From contig NZ_CP126742.1 in assembly GCF_030246945.1 (NCBI RefSeq), forward strand, positions 2,976,001-3,040,000: a stretch of 64,000 nucleotides of DNA, in the 5' to 3' direction. The notes below the pieces were generated by a model. The model was not told where the DNA came from and did no database searches. It saw only the letters and a program-made list of their open reading frames with translations. Shown piece by piece: positions 1 through 8,225 of the stretch (its first letter is position 1; each line of letters opens with the position of its first letter). The stretch comes from Microbacterium sp. zg-Y1090. GTDB lineage: Bacteria; Actinomycetota; Actinomycetes; Actinomycetales; Microbacteriaceae. A program made the position numbers and the translations under genes.

Positions 1-37
1 GGTCATCACCCCACGAAAACGCACACAGGAGTAGAAG

Positions 38-1102
38 ATGACATCCGTTCCGCACCTCGCCCCCCGCCTGCGCTACCTCGCCGGGCGGGCGATGCGGCTC
101 GATGCGGCATCCCTGTGGACGCGGGCACGCGCGGCGGGTGCCCGCCACGACCGCAATCCGGTCGCGGTCGCCGCCGACATGATGTGGGAGGCCGGCGTCC
201 ACGGCGTCGGGTTCCAGGACTACATCGACTACGACTTCGCGATCCTCACCCGCGAGGAGCGCGCCACGTACATGACCAACCCGGTCTCGAACCGCTTGTC
301 CCTCACCTTCGACGACCCCGCCTACCGGCACGTCTTCCACGACAAGGTCGAGTTCAACCGCGTGTTCGATGCGCATCTGCAGCGGGAGTGGCTGGTGCTG
401 CGCGAGGACAACGCAGACGAGCTGCGCGCCTTCGCCGACAGGCACGGCGTGATCGTCACCAAGGAGCCGCTCGGCCACCAGGGCCGGGGCGTGCACCGCT
501 ACCACACCGACGCCGTGACCGACTGGTCGGCATTCCACCGGGGGCTGCTCGCGCGGGGTGAGATCCTCGTCGAAGAGGTCATCCGCCAGCACGAAGACCT
601 GGCCGCCCTCTGCGCCGGCACCGTCAACACCACCCGCGTCACCGCATTCTTCGACGGTGAGACCACCCACATCCTCGCGATGGCGCAGAAATTCGGCCGG
701 GGCGCGGTGAGCGACCAGAACACATTCGGCGGGTTCTACGCGATGCTCGACGAGCGTGGGCGGGCCACCGGCGCGGGTTACGACTCCTGCAACCGCGTGT
801 ACGAGACACACCCCGACAGCGGCGTGCGCATCTCGGACTTCGAGCTCCCGAGGTTCGACGAAGTGGTCGCCTTCGTGGATCGCGTCGCACGCGTGGTCCC
901 CCAGGTGCGCTACGTCGGCTGGGACATCGCCGTCACCGCCCACGGGCCGGTGCTCGTCGAAGGCAACTGGGCCGCGGGCGTGTACGAGAACAAGCCCAGC
1001 GCCACCGGCATCCGCACGGGCCACAAGGACCGTTACCTCACCGCGATCGGCGCGGCGAAGCCCGTCTCGCGGCATCGCACCGGCGAGCGCGTGGCCGCCT
1101 GA
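38..1102 (+). CDS. Sugar-transfer-associated ATP-grasp protein
   Basis: The 354-residue protein resembles the ATP-grasp family found with polysaccharide and sugar-transfer genes. The supporting segments are KEPLGHQGRGVHRY (about 142-155), ILVEEVIRQHEDLAALC (about 178-194) and the metal-binding end DIAVTAHGPVLVEGNW (about 297-312), where an acidic residue and Asn close the ATP-grasp site. The expected chemistry is ATP-dependent ligation through an acyl-phosphate, but the substrate cannot be read from sequence. An AGGAG ribosome site lies just before the ATG. There is no signal peptide, so it is probably cytosolic. It converges on the flagellar fliW end. A link to surface-glycan or flagellin modification is only suggested by position. 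Confidence 0.7.
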   Translation: MTSVPHLAPRLRYLAGRAMRLDAASLWTRARAAGARHDRNPVAVAADMMWEAGVHGVGFQDYIDYDFAILTREERATYMTNPVSNRLSLTFDDPAYRHVFHDKVEFNRVFDAHLQREWLVLREDNADELRAFADRHGVIVTKEPLGHQGRGVHRYHTDAVTDWSAFHRGLLARGEILVEEVIRQHEDLAALCAGTVNTTRVTAFFDGETTHILAMAQKFGRGAVSDQNTFGGFYAMLDERGRATGAGYDSCNRVYETHPDSGVRISDFELPRFDEVVAFVDRVARVVPQVRYVGWDIAVTAHGPVLVEGNWAAGVYENKPSATGIRTGHKDRYLTAIGAAKPVSRHRTGERVAA

Positions 1103-1130
1103 GCGGCGTCGCGCACCTCCCCGCGCTCAG
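1099..1130. terminator. Possible small bidirectional hairpin between convergent genes
   Basis: CTGAGCG (1099-1105) and CGCTCAG (1124-1130) form 7-base inverted arms that cover both stop codons of the convergent ATP-grasp and fliW genes. There is no T-run on either side, so termination function is weakly supported. Confidence 0.25.
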
Positions 1131-1498
1131 TTCAGGATGGCCCGCACGGGCAGATCCTGCCCCTCGAGGATGACCTGAGCGGCGTCGCCGGTGCGACGGT
1201 TCAGCACCACCGGCGCCAACAGGTTGACCCCCACGCCCTCGTCGGTCATCTGCGCGACGAGGAGCAGCTGCGCATCGCCGGCCGACGTGAGCCCGAGGCG
1301 GCCGGCCTGTGCGTCGGAGAGCACGGGCGCATAGTCGGGGACGACGTCGCGGGGATCGACGAGGAACAGACGCACTGCTGGATCGTCGACGGACCACATC
1401 GCGAACAGTGCGGCGGAGCCCTCGACCGGATCGAGCTCGAACGCCGTGTGCGGAGCGAGCCCGGGAGGCGGGGCGCCGAACCGCAGCGCGACGGTCAT
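1127..1498 (-). CDS. fliW: FliW, flagellar assembly factor and CsrA antagonist
   Basis: The 123-residue protein has the FliW pattern: FLVDPRDVVPDYAP (about 45-58), then VNLLAPVVLNRRTGDAAQVIL (about 91-111) and a final basic LPVRAIL. In Bacillus FliW binds flagellin and CsrA alternately, so free flagellin releases CsrA and lets it repress hag translation. FliW is therefore the cytosolic sensor of flagellin level. Its ATG overlaps the flgL stop by four bases, so it is the last gene of flgN-flgK-flgL-fliW. The partner csrA is present but lies 24 kb away at the other end of the locus (25422). Identification is secure from motif and position. Confidence 0.9.
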   Translation of the reverse strand: MTVALRFGAPPPGLAPHTAFELDPVEGSAALFAMWSVDDPAVRLFLVDPRDVVPDYAPVLSDAQAGRLGLTSAGDAQLLLVAQMTDEGVGVNLLAPVVLNRRTGDAAQVILEGQDLPVRAILN

Positions 1499-2376
1499 CG
1501 CAGGAAGTCCATCAGGGTCGGTTGCAGGACGCGCCCCGTCACCGCCAGAGCCGATCGGTACACGAGCTCCTGGGCTTGCAGCTTCACCAGGACCTCCACC
1601 GTGTCGACATCCTCCACTGCGGCGCGACGCGCCTCGAGCGTGACCGTGGAATCCAAGGTCGCCTCCTTCGCCCGCTCGATCTGCGACTGTCGGGCGCCGA
1701 CGGCACCCTGCACCCCGAGCATAGTGTTCACGTGCTGATCGATCTGGCCGAGCCGGGCGCCCACGTTCACGCCCGCGCGCAGGTCCGCGGCGATCTGGTC
1801 GACGAGGGCGAACACCGAGTCCGCTCCTGTGCCGAAGACCTGCCCTCCGTCCGCGTCCACCCGCACCGTCTCGCCGTCGGAGACGCGGCGGCGCACCTCG
1901 GATCCGGGCACCCCGCTGAAGGAGTAGTCCGCGGCGAAGGCTCGCGCGTCCGACGTGCCGGCGAACACTGAACGTCCTCGCAGATCGGTGTTCGCCTGAG
2001 CCAGGAGCTCGTCGCGGATGCCCGCCAGCTCGACGGCGATCGCCTCGCGCGAGGTCGCGTCCATGGCGCCCGAGTTGGCGCCCTGCACCGTGAGGTCACG
2101 CACCCGTCCGAGCAGCGCGGTGGAGGCGCTGATGGCGTTGTCGACGGTCGTGACCCACGCGAGGCCGTCGTCGATGTTCCGGGAGAACTGTGCGGTGCGC
2201 CGCTGCGCCGCGTGCACGTCCAGCACGGCCGCTGCGGCGGTCGGGTCCTCCGACGGCGCGGCGAAGGCCCGCTGAGACGTGGCCTGCGACTGCAGCCGGG
2301 CGAGTTCGCTCAGCCCGCCCTGCAGATGGCGCATGGCCGTCTGGGACATGGTCTGTGAGGTCACGCGACCGATCAT
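1495..2376 (-). CDS. flgL: FlgL, hook-filament junction protein 2
   Basis: The 293-residue protein starts MIGRVTSQTMSQTAMRHLQ and has the flagellin-like N-terminal D0/D1 helices (SEDPTAAAAVLDVHAAQRR, about 42-60) and a C-terminal helix ending LVKLQAQELVYRSALAVTGRVLQPTLMDFLR, typical of FlgL. It joins the hook to the filament outside the cell. The ATG at 2376 was chosen because upstream codons in this frame belong to an unconserved Arg-rich extension lying over flgK. It starts 14 bases after the flgK stop and overlaps fliW by 4 bases, so the genes are probably co-transcribed and coupled. Confidence 0.93.
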   Translation of the reverse strand: MIGRVTSQTMSQTAMRHLQGGLSELARLQSQATSQRAFAAPSEDPTAAAAVLDVHAAQRRTAQFSRNIDDGLAWVTTVDNAISASTALLGRVRDLTVQGANSGAMDATSREAIAVELAGIRDELLAQANTDLRGRSVFAGTSDARAFAADYSFSGVPGSEVRRRVSDGETVRVDADGGQVFGTGADSVFALVDQIAADLRAGVNVGARLGQIDQHVNTMLGVQGAVGARQSQIERAKEATLDSTVTLEARRAAVEDVDTVEVLVKLQAQELVYRSALAVTGRVLQPTLMDFLR

Positions 2377-2390
2377 GGCGGCTCCTGATG

Positions 2391-3794
2391 TCAGCGGCCG
2401 ACGAGGCCGGTGCGGTTGATGAGCACGTCGAGCGCTTCGTCGACGGCGGTGAGCACGCGCGCGGCGGCCTGATAGGCGGTCTGGTAGGTGAGCAGGTTGA
2501 GCGTCTCCTCGTCGTTGTCGACGCCGGCCACGGACTGCTGGGCGACGGCTGCGGCCACCGCACCGGTCTCGGCGCGCTCTGCCCGTCCGGCATCCGCGGC
2601 CGTCGCGACCGCGAACCGCGAAACGACGTCGCCCCAGAGGGCGTCGGGTCCGTCGGGGCGACGGCTGATCGCCCACATCGCGTCGGCGTTGGTGCCGTCC
2701 AGCGCGCCACCGCCGGGCGCCGCGAGCGCCAGGTCGGTACGCCCCTGGGGCACCACGGTCAAGCCGAGCGCCGCGGGTCCGCCGGCGGAGAGCGCGAAGA
2801 AATCGCCGCCGGGAGCCCCACCCGAGGTCGCACCGGCGCGATGCTGGGCATTCAGCGCGGTGGCCAGCGAGGTGGCGAGGTCGTTGTGCGATGCGGCGAG
2901 ACCGGCCAGCACGCCGCCCTGGTCGGCCGGTGCCAGCACGGCCAGCATCCCGCCCAGCTCTCCGCTGGCGATATTCACCGCGAACGAGCCCTCCCAGGAC
3001 AAGACCGTGGGCCGGCCGGCCTCGATCGACGACGGACCGTCGACCGTCAGCACGCGCGCCTTGTCGCCCGACACCAGGGCGTTGCCGTCCAGGCGGAGCG
3101 TCATGGTGCCATCGGCCTCGACCGTGCCGACAGCGCCGGAGAGGCGCGACACGGTCTGGGCGAGCAGGTTGCGCCGGTCGACGAGCTCATTGAGCGATCC
3201 CCCGGATGCGGCGGCGTCACGGATCGAGGCGTTCAGCTGCGCGACCTCGCCGGCGGTGGCGTTGATCTGCGCGACCATGCCGTCGACGGATCCCCTCGCG
3301 CTGGACCACTGACCCGCGACCGCACGGTAGCCGTCGGCGATGCGCGCGGCGAGGGCCTCGGCACCGGTCAGCACAACGGCGGCCGCGGCGGTGGAATCGG
3401 GCGAGTTGGACAGGTCCTGCCACCCCGCCCAGAACTGCGACAGCCGGTCGGCGATGCCGTTCTCGGTGGGCTCGGCGAGGGCGGCCTCCGCCGTCAGCGC
3501 CGCGATGGCCTTCGTCGACCAGTAGCCCGAGGATGCCAGCGTGTCGCGCACGCGCGCGTCGAGCACGGCGTCGCCCAGTCGCGAGATTCCGTCGATCGAC
3601 ACGCCCTGCCCGGGCTGCACACCCGTGCTGAACCTGCCCGAGACGGCCGGGGGGACGACCGAGGAGGTCTCCAGCCGCTGGCGGGTGTAGCCCTGTGTGG
3701 TCTGGTTCGCGACGTTCTGCCCGACCAGGTCGATGCCCCGTCGTGCGGCTGCCAGCGCGCTGGCAGCCGTGCCCAATCCACTGAATGTCGACAT
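2391..3794 (-). CDS. flgK: FlgK, hook-filament junction protein 1
   Basis: The 467-residue protein begins MSTFSGLGTAASALAAARRG and carries the rod/hook signature GQNVANQTTQGYTRQRLE (about 26-43), where the helix and the NxxTxGYxRQ motif define the FlgK N-terminus. The C-terminus ends NLLTYQTAYQAAARVLTAVDEALDVLINRTG, the usual assembly helix. It is exported by the flagellar type III apparatus and forms the first junction ring. It lies between flgN, whose product chaperones FlgK/FlgL export, and flgL. Length is normal for a monoderm FlgK. Confidence 0.95.
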   Translation of the reverse strand: MSTFSGLGTAASALAAARRGIDLVGQNVANQTTQGYTRQRLETSSVVPPAVSGRFSTGVQPGQGVSIDGISRLGDAVLDARVRDTLASSGYWSTKAIAALTAEAALAEPTENGIADRLSQFWAGWQDLSNSPDSTAAAAVVLTGAEALAARIADGYRAVAGQWSSARGSVDGMVAQINATAGEVAQLNASIRDAAASGGSLNELVDRRNLLAQTVSRLSGAVGTVEADGTMTLRLDGNALVSGDKARVLTVDGPSSIEAGRPTVLSWEGSFAVNIASGELGGMLAVLAPADQGGVLAGLAASHNDLATSLATALNAQHRAGATSGGAPGGDFFALSAGGPAALGLTVVPQGRTDLALAAPGGGALDGTNADAMWAISRRPDGPDALWGDVVSRFAVATAADAGRAERAETGAVAAAVAQQSVAGVDNDEETLNLLTYQTAYQAAARVLTAVDEALDVLINRTGLVGR

Positions 3795-3802
3795 GCTGTC
3801 CT

Positions 3803-4285
3803 CTACATCTCCTTGTCCACGATGCGGGCGGTGTCTTCACGCGCCCGTTCACCGTGCGTGGTGTATTCGCCCGTGCTCGCGGCGAGACTGGCGAGGGTCT
3901 CATCGACGGCGCGGGCCGCCGCCCGGAGGTACCCCTCGTTGGAATCCTTCAGCTGCGCGATCTCCGACATGCAGGCGGTCAGGGCCACCCGATGCTCGGC
4001 GAAGACCTCGCGCCACGCGTCGGTGGGAGCGGCGCTCACCAGTCCCGACAGGGTGGTGACCTCCGGCACTCCCCACTCCCGTGCCACCGCCGCGACTTCG
4101 ACGTCGCGGCCGATCCCCGACACCCGCAGGCGCTCGAGCACCTGCTCGACCTCCCTGCTGGCGAAGTGGATCCAGCGCATGCTCCCCGCCTCGAGGAGCA
4201 GTCGCTGCTCCTCGAGTTTGAAGATCAGCAGCTCAAGCAGCTCCCGCTCCTGCCACAACTGCATGGACAGCTCATTGGCGCCCAC
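3803..4285 (-). CDS. flgN: FlgN-like export chaperone
   Basis: The protein is mainly helical with a heptad-rich N-terminus (WQERELLELLIFKLEEQRLLL, about residues 10-30 from the GTG). This matches FlgN-type chaperones that hold FlgK and FlgL for type III export. I chose GTG at 4285 (160 residues): GGAGAGGGAG precedes it, and homology-like sequence begins at GANELSMQLW. An in-frame ATG at 4360 would add 25 unconserved residues and would lie about 6 bases after the flagellar-type -10 element, so a leaderless longer form cannot be excluded. It is the first gene of the leftward late-flagellar unit, 8 bases before flgK. Confidence 0.75.
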   Translation of the reverse strand: MGANELSMQLWQERELLELLIFKLEEQRLLLEAGSMRWIHFASREVEQVLERLRVSGIGRDVEVAAVAREWGVPEVTTLSGLVSAAPTDAWREVFAEHRVALTACMSEIAQLKDSNEGYLRAAARAVDETLASLAASTGEYTTHGERAREDTARIVDKEM

Positions 4286-4366
4286 GTTCTCCCTCTCCCC
4301 AGACGTTGTTCCATCCGCGGGCGACTCACCCCAGTGAAATCTCCGCCCGTGGTCGGCCATTTTGTT

Positions 4367-4393
4367 CTATCGGCCGTTTCGACCATAGCGTTA
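4367..4393 (-). promoter_or_regulatory. Flagellar (sigma-28-type) promoter for flgN-flgK-flgL-fliW
   Basis: Read on the minus strand, TAAC (4393-4390), a 15-base spacer and GCCGATAG (4374-4367) match the sigma-28/sigma-D layout (B. subtilis TAAA-N15-GCCGATAT). Four more copies with the same spacing sit before other flagellar units in this window. Confidence 0.8.
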
Positions 4394-4404
4394 TCCCGAA
4401 TTAC

Positions 4405-4420
4405 ATGAGAGATTTCTCAT
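4405..4420. promoter_or_regulatory. AT-rich palindrome in the fliA upstream region
   Basis: ATGAGA-GATT-TCTCAT has perfect 6-base arms around a 4-base centre. It lies in the only AT-rich patch of the flgN/fliA divergent region, about 80 bases before the fliA ATG. Its size and symmetry suit a dimeric repressor or activator site. It could also be an RNA hairpin in the fliA leader. No factor can be assigned. Confidence 0.4.
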
Positions 4421-4497
4421 CAAGGTCTCCGGACCTCAGCGCCGGCGGCTCCCCCAGGGCCGCGAGACCGAACACAGCGAGAAAGCACACTGCACCT

Positions 4498-5277
4498 ATG
4501 TCGGGCCACGCAGAGCGTAACCGTCTCATCGAAGAGAATCTTCCATTGGCGGGATACCTGGCCCGTGAGGTGCATTCGCGCGCCACGCACGTGCCGCAGG
4601 AGGAGCTCGCCGCGGTGGGCGCCCTTGCCCTCGTCACGGCCGCCGCAGCGTTCGACCCCACCCTGGGCGTGCCGTTCGGAGCGTATGCGCGCCGCCGCAT
4701 CCTCGGTGCCTTCGCCGACGAGATGCGATCCATGGACTGGGCCACCCGTGGCATCCGCAAGCGCATCAAGGAGGTCACGGCCGTCCGTGACACCCTGACG
4801 GCGGCGCTCGGTCGCACGGCCACTCCCGACGAGATCGCCACGGCCGCGGGACTTCCGCGCGAAACCGTGCTCGAATCGCTCGACGACGCGGCCCGCACGG
4901 TCACGAGCCTCGACGATGCGTCCGTGCTCGCCGTGCCCTCGGACATCGCCCTGCCCGAAGAGTCGGCCACGCTGCGCGAGCGGCGGGAGATCCTCACCCG
5001 CGCCGTGGCGGCCCTGCCCGATCGGATGCGCGCCATCATCCAGGCGGTGTACATCGACGAGCGGCCGGTCAAGCAGATCGCGGAAGAGCTGGGCGTCTCG
5101 CACTCCGCCGTGTCACAGCAGCGCGCCGAGGCCGTGCGCCTGCTGCGCGACGCCATGGAGCGCTTCCACCTCGACGGCGACGCCGCGCCCACTTCCCGCG
5201 TGTCCGAGACGACCCGCGACGCGTACTTCTCCCGCATCGGCTCCCCCTCGGCCACGAGAGTTCCGGCCCGCGTCTAA
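4498..5277 (+). CDS. fliA: Flagellar sigma factor FliA/SigD (sigma-28)
   Basis: The 259-residue sigma-70-family protein has region 2 (RNRLIEENLPLAGYLAREV at about 7-25, then LGVPFGAYARRRILGAFADE and SMDWATRGIR), a region-3 helix set (about 90-140) and region 4 (LPDRMRAIIQAVYIDE at about 180-195, then IAEELGVSHSAVSQQRAEAVRLL as the helix-turn-helix). SMDWATR resembles the FliA DWxPR core. ATG 4498 was chosen because region 1.2/2 begins right after it; the ribosome site is weak (GAGAAAG, distant). Five flagellar-type promoters in the window are its likely targets. Upstream lies the 4405-4420 palindrome. WhiG-type sporulation sigma is an alternative by family only; the context makes it flagellar. 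Confidence 0.9.
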   Translation: MSGHAERNRLIEENLPLAGYLAREVHSRATHVPQEELAAVGALALVTAAAAFDPTLGVPFGAYARRRILGAFADEMRSMDWATRGIRKRIKEVTAVRDTLTAALGRTATPDEIATAAGLPRETVLESLDDAARTVTSLDDASVLAVPSDIALPEESATLRERREILTRAVAALPDRMRAIIQAVYIDERPVKQIAEELGVSHSAVSQQRAEAVRLLRDAMERFHLDGDAAPTSRVSETTRDAYFSRIGSPSATRVPARV

Positions 5278-5301
5278 CGCCCGCGCTCCCCCTGCCGATA
5301 G
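5275..5301 (+). promoter_or_regulatory. Flagellar (sigma-28-type) promoter for fliD-fliS
   Basis: TAAC (5275-5278), a 15-base spacer and GCCGATAG (5294-5301). The -35 element overlaps the TAA stop of fliA. The fliD start lies about 60 bases downstream. Confidence 0.8.
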
Positions 5302-5360
5302 GAGTCTGCGGACGCTCGGGCCTGCCGGGCGGTCCGCACCTGCGACAGGAAGGGGAGCGG

Positions 5361-6746
5361 ATGGGTCTCTCGTTCGACGGCCTCGCCTCTGGCCTGGACA
5401 CCACGGCCATCATCGACGCCCTCATGGACGTCGAGGCGATTCCCCGCACGCTGCTCAGCGCGAAGTCCGACGACCGGCGCGCCGTCATCTCGCAGCTGCA
5501 ATCGCTGAACACCGCGCTGCAGAAGCTCGTGACGACGGCGAAGGATGCCGGGGGCGCCGGGGCGACGGCGCAGGTGAAGGTCACCAGCTCGCACGACTCG
5601 GTCACTCTGACAGCAGCACCCGGCTCCGCCGCCGTCTCGACGCAGATCGTCGTCGACCGCACGGCTGCGGCGCACACCGTGGTCAGTCAGGCCGTCACCG
5701 CGTTCCCCGACCAGCCCCTCGTCTTCACCGTCGAGACCGCCGCCGGGGATCTGATCGAGGTGCGCCCCCTGTCCTCCGCGCCCGCCGACGTGGCCCGTGC
5801 GCTCAGCACCGCCGGCGCCGGCATCGTCGCGTCGGCGGTGGCCGCCGGCGTGACCGCGGATGGGCAGCCGCTGTCCCGCCTGCAGCTCACGGCGACCGAG
5901 ACCGGCTCCCAGAGCGTCTTCCGCATCCACCTCGGCGACGCCGCCGCCGTGGCCGCCGGGACCTCCACCGACCTCGCCACGCAGCCGGGGGCGGCGGTCG
6001 TCACGCAGGGCCAGGACGCCCAGGTGCGGCTGTGGGCCGGAACCGCGGCCGAGCAGGCCGTGACGTCACCCAAGAACACCTTCACCGACCTGTTCGCCGG
6101 GGTCGACGTCACCGTGGCCCGAGCCACCGATGCCCCCGTGTCGCTCACGGTCGCCACCGACCCGGCAGCGCGCGCCACCGCGGCCGGCGGATTCGTCTCG
6201 CAGATCGCCGCCATGCTGGCCGGCATCGCCAAAGGCTCCGCGGCGACCACGCCCGGCAGCGCCGGCGGCACCACGACGCTGGGCGTCTTCACAGGCGACA
6301 GCACGGTGCGCGCGCTGCGCCAGGCTCTCAGCGACGCGGTGCAGTTCCCCGTCGACGGGGTCTCGCCCTCGACGATCGGCGTCTCGATCGACCGCTACGG
6401 CGTGCTCTCCTTCGACGAGAAGAAGTTCCGAGCCGCCGTCGACGCCGATCCGGCGGCAGCAGAGGCCTTGTTCGCCGGCGTCGCCGCCCGCGTGCAGCAG
6501 GTCGCGTCGCAGTACTCCGACAAGTACGACGGCCTCCTCACCGCCCGCATCACCGGGCAGGAGAGCGAAGTCACCCGCATGTCCGGCCAGCTCGAGCGGT
6601 GGGACCTGCGACTCGATCAGCGCCGCGCGTCACTGGAACGCACCTACGCCTCGCTCGAGACCATGCTGGCGCGACTGCAGTCGCAGTCGTCGTACCTGAC
6701 GTCGCAGCTGGCAAGCCTGCCCTCGTCCAACCGGAGCGGCTCATGA
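5361..6746 (+). CDS. fliD: FliD, filament cap protein
   Basis: The 461-residue protein begins with the FliD hallmark MGLSFDGLASGLDTTAIIDALMDVE and ends with helices SGQLERWDLRLDQRRASLERTYASLETMLARLQSQSSYL, the usual cap C-terminus with a WE/D-rich coiled segment. FliD caps the growing filament and guides flagellin folding outside the cell. GGAAGGGGAG precedes the ATG. Its stop overlaps the fliS start (ATGA). A flagellar-type promoter sits about 60 bases upstream, so this is a late gene. Length is normal for a compact FliD. Confidence 0.95.
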   Translation: MGLSFDGLASGLDTTAIIDALMDVEAIPRTLLSAKSDDRRAVISQLQSLNTALQKLVTTAKDAGGAGATAQVKVTSSHDSVTLTAAPGSAAVSTQIVVDRTAAAHTVVSQAVTAFPDQPLVFTVETAAGDLIEVRPLSSAPADVARALSTAGAGIVASAVAAGVTADGQPLSRLQLTATETGSQSVFRIHLGDAAAVAAGTSTDLATQPGAAVVTQGQDAQVRLWAGTAAEQAVTSPKNTFTDLFAGVDVTVARATDAPVSLTVATDPAARATAAGGFVSQIAAMLAGIAKGSAATTPGSAGGTTTLGVFTGDSTVRALRQALSDAVQFPVDGVSPSTIGVSIDRYGVLSFDEKKFRAAVDADPAAAEALFAGVAARVQQVASQYSDKYDGLLTARITGQESEVTRMSGQLERWDLRLDQRRASLERTYASLETMLARLQSQSSYLTSQLASLPSSNRSGS

Positions 6747-7126
6747 GCGCGGCCCTGCGGGCACAGCAGCGGTACCGCGAGGAGGCGATCCTCTCGGCGA
6801 GTCCGCAGCGACTGGTCACCATGCTGTACGACCGCCTGCTGCTCGACGTGGCCCGTGCCGAGACCGCGCAGCGGGCCGGCGACTGGGTCACGGCGAACAG
6901 CGAGCTGCAGCATGCCCAGAGCATCGTGAACGAACTGTCGTCCTCCCTCTCCGCCGGCTGGGCGGGCAGCACAGAACTGCAGGCGGTCTACGCGTACCTC
7001 ATCCGCACGCTGATCGGCGCCAACATCGCCCGTGACCCGGAGCGCACACGGGAATGCCGTGACCTCATCGCGCCCCTGCACGAGGCCTGGCACGCGGCCG
7101 CGGCAGCGATGGCTCCCCAGCCGTGA
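6743..7126 (+). CDS. fliS: FliS, flagellin chaperone
   Basis: The 127-residue all-helical protein has the FliS signature RAQQRYREEAILSASPQRLVTMLYDRLLLDV (residues 6-36) and the later YAYLIRTLIGANIARDPE. FliS binds the flagellin C-terminus to stop premature polymerisation before export. Its ATG overlaps the fliD stop and its TGA overlaps the next GTG, giving a tightly coupled fliD-fliS-fliT-like unit. No flagellin gene is in this window. Confidence 0.93.
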   Translation: MSAALRAQQRYREEAILSASPQRLVTMLYDRLLLDVARAETAQRAGDWVTANSELQHAQSIVNELSSSLSAGWAGSTELQAVYAYLIRTLIGANIARDPERTRECRDLIAPLHEAWHAAAAAMAPQP

Positions 7127-7398
7127 GGTCGGACGCCTCCTGGCTGGAGCTGCTGGAGCGCTTCGAACGGGACCTCGACGCCGACGCCCACGACGCCGCC
7201 CCCTGGGACCCGATCCTGAAGGCTACGCCGCTGCCCGCCGACCTCGTCGCGCGCGCGAACCGCCTCGTGGCACGGCAGCAGGAGCGCATGGCACAACTGC
7301 GCACGGAGCTGGCGGCGACCCGCGCGCACCTCGACGCGATCGGCATGGTTCCCCCGCTGCGCGAAGACGCGGCGGCTTATGTCGACCGCGACGGCTAA
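7123..7398 (+). CDS. Small FliT-like flagellar protein
   Basis: The 91-residue protein starts at GTG (GTGA overlap with fliS) and consists of two predicted helices: LELLERFERDLDADAH and LVARANRLVARQQERMAQLRTELAATRAHLDAI. It has no recognisable family motif. Size, helix content and position right after fliD-fliS fit a FliT-type chaperone for FliD, but this rests on context. Its TAA stop contributes to the -35 element of the next flagellar promoter (7396-7422). Confidence 0.6.
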   Translation: MRSDASWLELLERFERDLDADAHDAAPWDPILKATPLPADLVARANRLVARQQERMAQLRTELAATRAHLDAIGMVPPLREDAAAYVDRDG

Positions 7399-7422
7399 CG
7401 CACCGGACACGACGGCCGATAG
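7396..7422 (+). promoter_or_regulatory. Flagellar (sigma-28-type) promoter for the flgB operon
   Basis: TAAC (7396-7399), a 15-base spacer and GCCGATAG (7415-7422). It lies 75 bases before flgB. That a sigma-28-type site fronts rod and basal-body genes means FliA may also drive early genes here. Confidence 0.8.
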
Positions 7423-7497
7423 AACCCCCTGAGCGAGGAACGCTCACGTCTTCAGGCCAGGGATCGGCCACGTCATCCGTCGACGGGAACGGCTCTC

Positions 7498-7839
7498 GTG
7501 CTCGAATCAGTGACCACCGTTGCGCTCACCAGTGCGCTGAACGGACTCTCGCAACGCCAGCGCGCGATCGCGGACAACATCGCGAACGTCAACACCTCGG
7601 GCTACCGCGCCAAGGTCGTCGCCTTCGAGGAGGCGCTGGCATCCTCCGTCTCGCGCGGCGACGGCGACGTCGCCGCCACCGTGACCGAGTCCCTCGCCCC
7701 GACGAGGCTGAACGGCAACAACGTGAACCTCGACACCGAGACCCTGTCGAACATCGACACCGTGCTGCGATACCAGTTCGCCTCGCGCGCCGTGGGCGGC
7801 GCCTTCGCGTCGGTGCAGACGGCATTGAGGACGTCATGA
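7498..7839 (+). CDS. flgB: FlgB, proximal rod protein
   Basis: The 113-residue protein starts at GTG and contains the rod/hook motif LSQRQRAIADNIANVNTSGYRAKVVAFEEAL (about 17-47), where ANNIANxNTxGYK is the family signature. The C-terminal assembly helix (TLSNIDTVLRYQFASRAVGGAFASVQTAL) is also present. It builds the rod base that crosses the wall. It heads a nine-gene basal-body operon with overlapping starts; flgC begins inside its last codons. Length is slightly short but normal for FlgB. Confidence 0.93.
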   Translation: MLESVTTVALTSALNGLSQRQRAIADNIANVNTSGYRAKVVAFEEALASSVSRGDGDVAATVTESLAPTRLNGNNVNLDTETLSNIDTVLRYQFASRAVGGAFASVQTALRTS

Positions 7840-8225
7840 CCTTCGACGCCATCGGCATCGCCGGCTCGGGCCTGAGCACGCATCGCGTGTGGCTCGATGC
7901 CCTCAGCGACAACATCGCCAACATCAACACCGCCGTCTCCAGCGACGACGCCGCCTTCCAGCAGCGTTACGTCGCGGTGCAGGCCGCCGACGGCGGCGGC
8001 GTGCGGGTCGCCGGCGCGCTCTTCGGCAGCGACGAGGGGCGGCTCGTCCACGACCCGACGAACCCGCTGGCCGGCGAGGACGGCTACGTCCGCTACCCCG
8101 ACATCGACCTCGGCGAGCAGATGGGCCACCTGATCATGGCTCAGCGCGGCTACCAGGCCAACGCCGCCGTCGTGGACCGCGCCAAGACCGCCTATGAAGC
8201 CGCCCTGCAGATCGGACGAAGCTGA
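7836..8225 (+). CDS. flgC: FlgC, proximal rod protein
   Basis: The 129-residue protein has MTFDAIGIAGSGLSTHRVWLDALSDNIANINTA at the start, the FlgC rod signature, although the usual NTxGYxR is altered to NTAVSSDDAAFQQRY. The C-terminal YVRYPDIDLGEQMGHLIMAQRGYQANAAVVDRAKTAYEAALQIG is strongly FlgC-like. It overlaps flgB by 4 bases and shares a TGATG junction with fliE. It is exported and forms the rod next to FlgB and FliE. Confidence 0.93.
   Translation: MTFDAIGIAGSGLSTHRVWLDALSDNIANINTAVSSDDAAFQQRYVAVQAADGGGVRVAGALFGSDEGRLVHDPTNPLAGEDGYVRYPDIDLGEQMGHLIMAQRGYQANAAVVDRAKTAYEAALQIGRS

Noticed and set aside
2377..2676. 100-codon N-terminal extension in the flgL frame
   Set aside because: Unconserved Arg-rich sequence lying over flgK; family start is MIGRVTSQTM at 2376.
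4306..4497. 64-codon extension of fliA
   Set aside because: It covers the flagellar promoter and palindrome and has no sigma-factor similarity.
4916..6742. Long Arg/Pro/His-rich open frame running through fliA and fliD into the fliS frame
   Set aside because: It is a shadow of GC-rich genes in another frame. Only its last 128 codons (from 6743) are real, as fliS.
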